Source: an uncultured Bacteroidota bacterium (GTDB lineage: Bacteria > Bacteroidota > Bacteroidia > Bacteroidales > 4484-276). From it: a stretch of DNA of 5,901 bases. Both the position numbers and the translations under genes were made by a program. The stretch is taken from assembly GCA_903930725.1 (NCBI GenBank), contig CAIYZW010000168.1:1-5901 (forward strand). The letters run 5' to 3'. Shown in pieces: positions 5,900 through 5,901 of the stretch (position 1 is its first letter; each line of letters begins with the position of its first letter). The notes beneath the pieces are model-generated. The model did no database searches and was not told where the DNA came from. It saw only the letters and a program-made list of their open reading frames with translations.

Positions 5900-5901
5900 T
5901 A

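Noticed and set aside
1..5901. CRISPR array, tRNA, rRNA, insertion sequence or phage attachment site
   Set aside because: I saw no regularly spaced repeats, cloverleaf-like segments, transposase motifs or terminal inverted repeats. The only large-scale repetition is the protein-level paralogy of the two ligase genes.

Overview
The window looks like chromosomal DNA from a member of the Bacteroidota, possibly a marine Marinilabiliales-type lineage (inference; no rRNA is present to confirm it). The evidence is AT-rich intergenic DNA, no clear Shine-Dalgarno sequences, several matches to the Bacteroidota -7 promoter element TAnnTTTG, and a small membrane-anchored protein of a type I associate with this phylum.

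Layout. Positions 1-72 (minus) hold the first 24 codons of a lipoprotein gene that runs off the left edge. Positions 73-212 are a divergent intergenic region with candidate promoters both ways, an inverted repeat and a UUCG-capped hairpin. Positions 213-587 (plus) encode a 124-residue single-span membrane protein of unknown function. It converges, with a 20-base gap, on a minus-strand unit at 608-1884. That unit holds an intact family-2 glycosyltransferase (608-1471) and, upstream of it with a 4-base ATGA overlap, a 138-codon remnant of a second family-2 glycosyltransferase (1468-1884). The remnant is truncated and has lost its acidic catalytic motifs. Positions 1885-2019 hold back-to-back promoter candidates. 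From 2020 to 5899 (plus), two tandem paralogues of about 650 residues overlap by 14 bases. Each is a multi-pass Wzy_C/O-antigen-ligase-type membrane protein with a C-terminal TPR domain predicted to lie in the periplasm. No stretch longer than 300 bases lacks a gene.

How the genes fit together. The glycosyltransferase would add a sugar to a growing glycan on the cytoplasmic side. The two Wzy_C proteins would polymerise lipid-linked glycan, or transfer it to lipid A core, protein or another acceptor, on the periplasmic side. The window is therefore probably part of a surface-glycan or protein-glycosylation locus. The most notable points are the tandem overlapping pair of ligase-TPR proteins, with every candidate catalytic residue kept in both copies, and the disarmed glycosyltransferase remnant that still leads a transcription unit.
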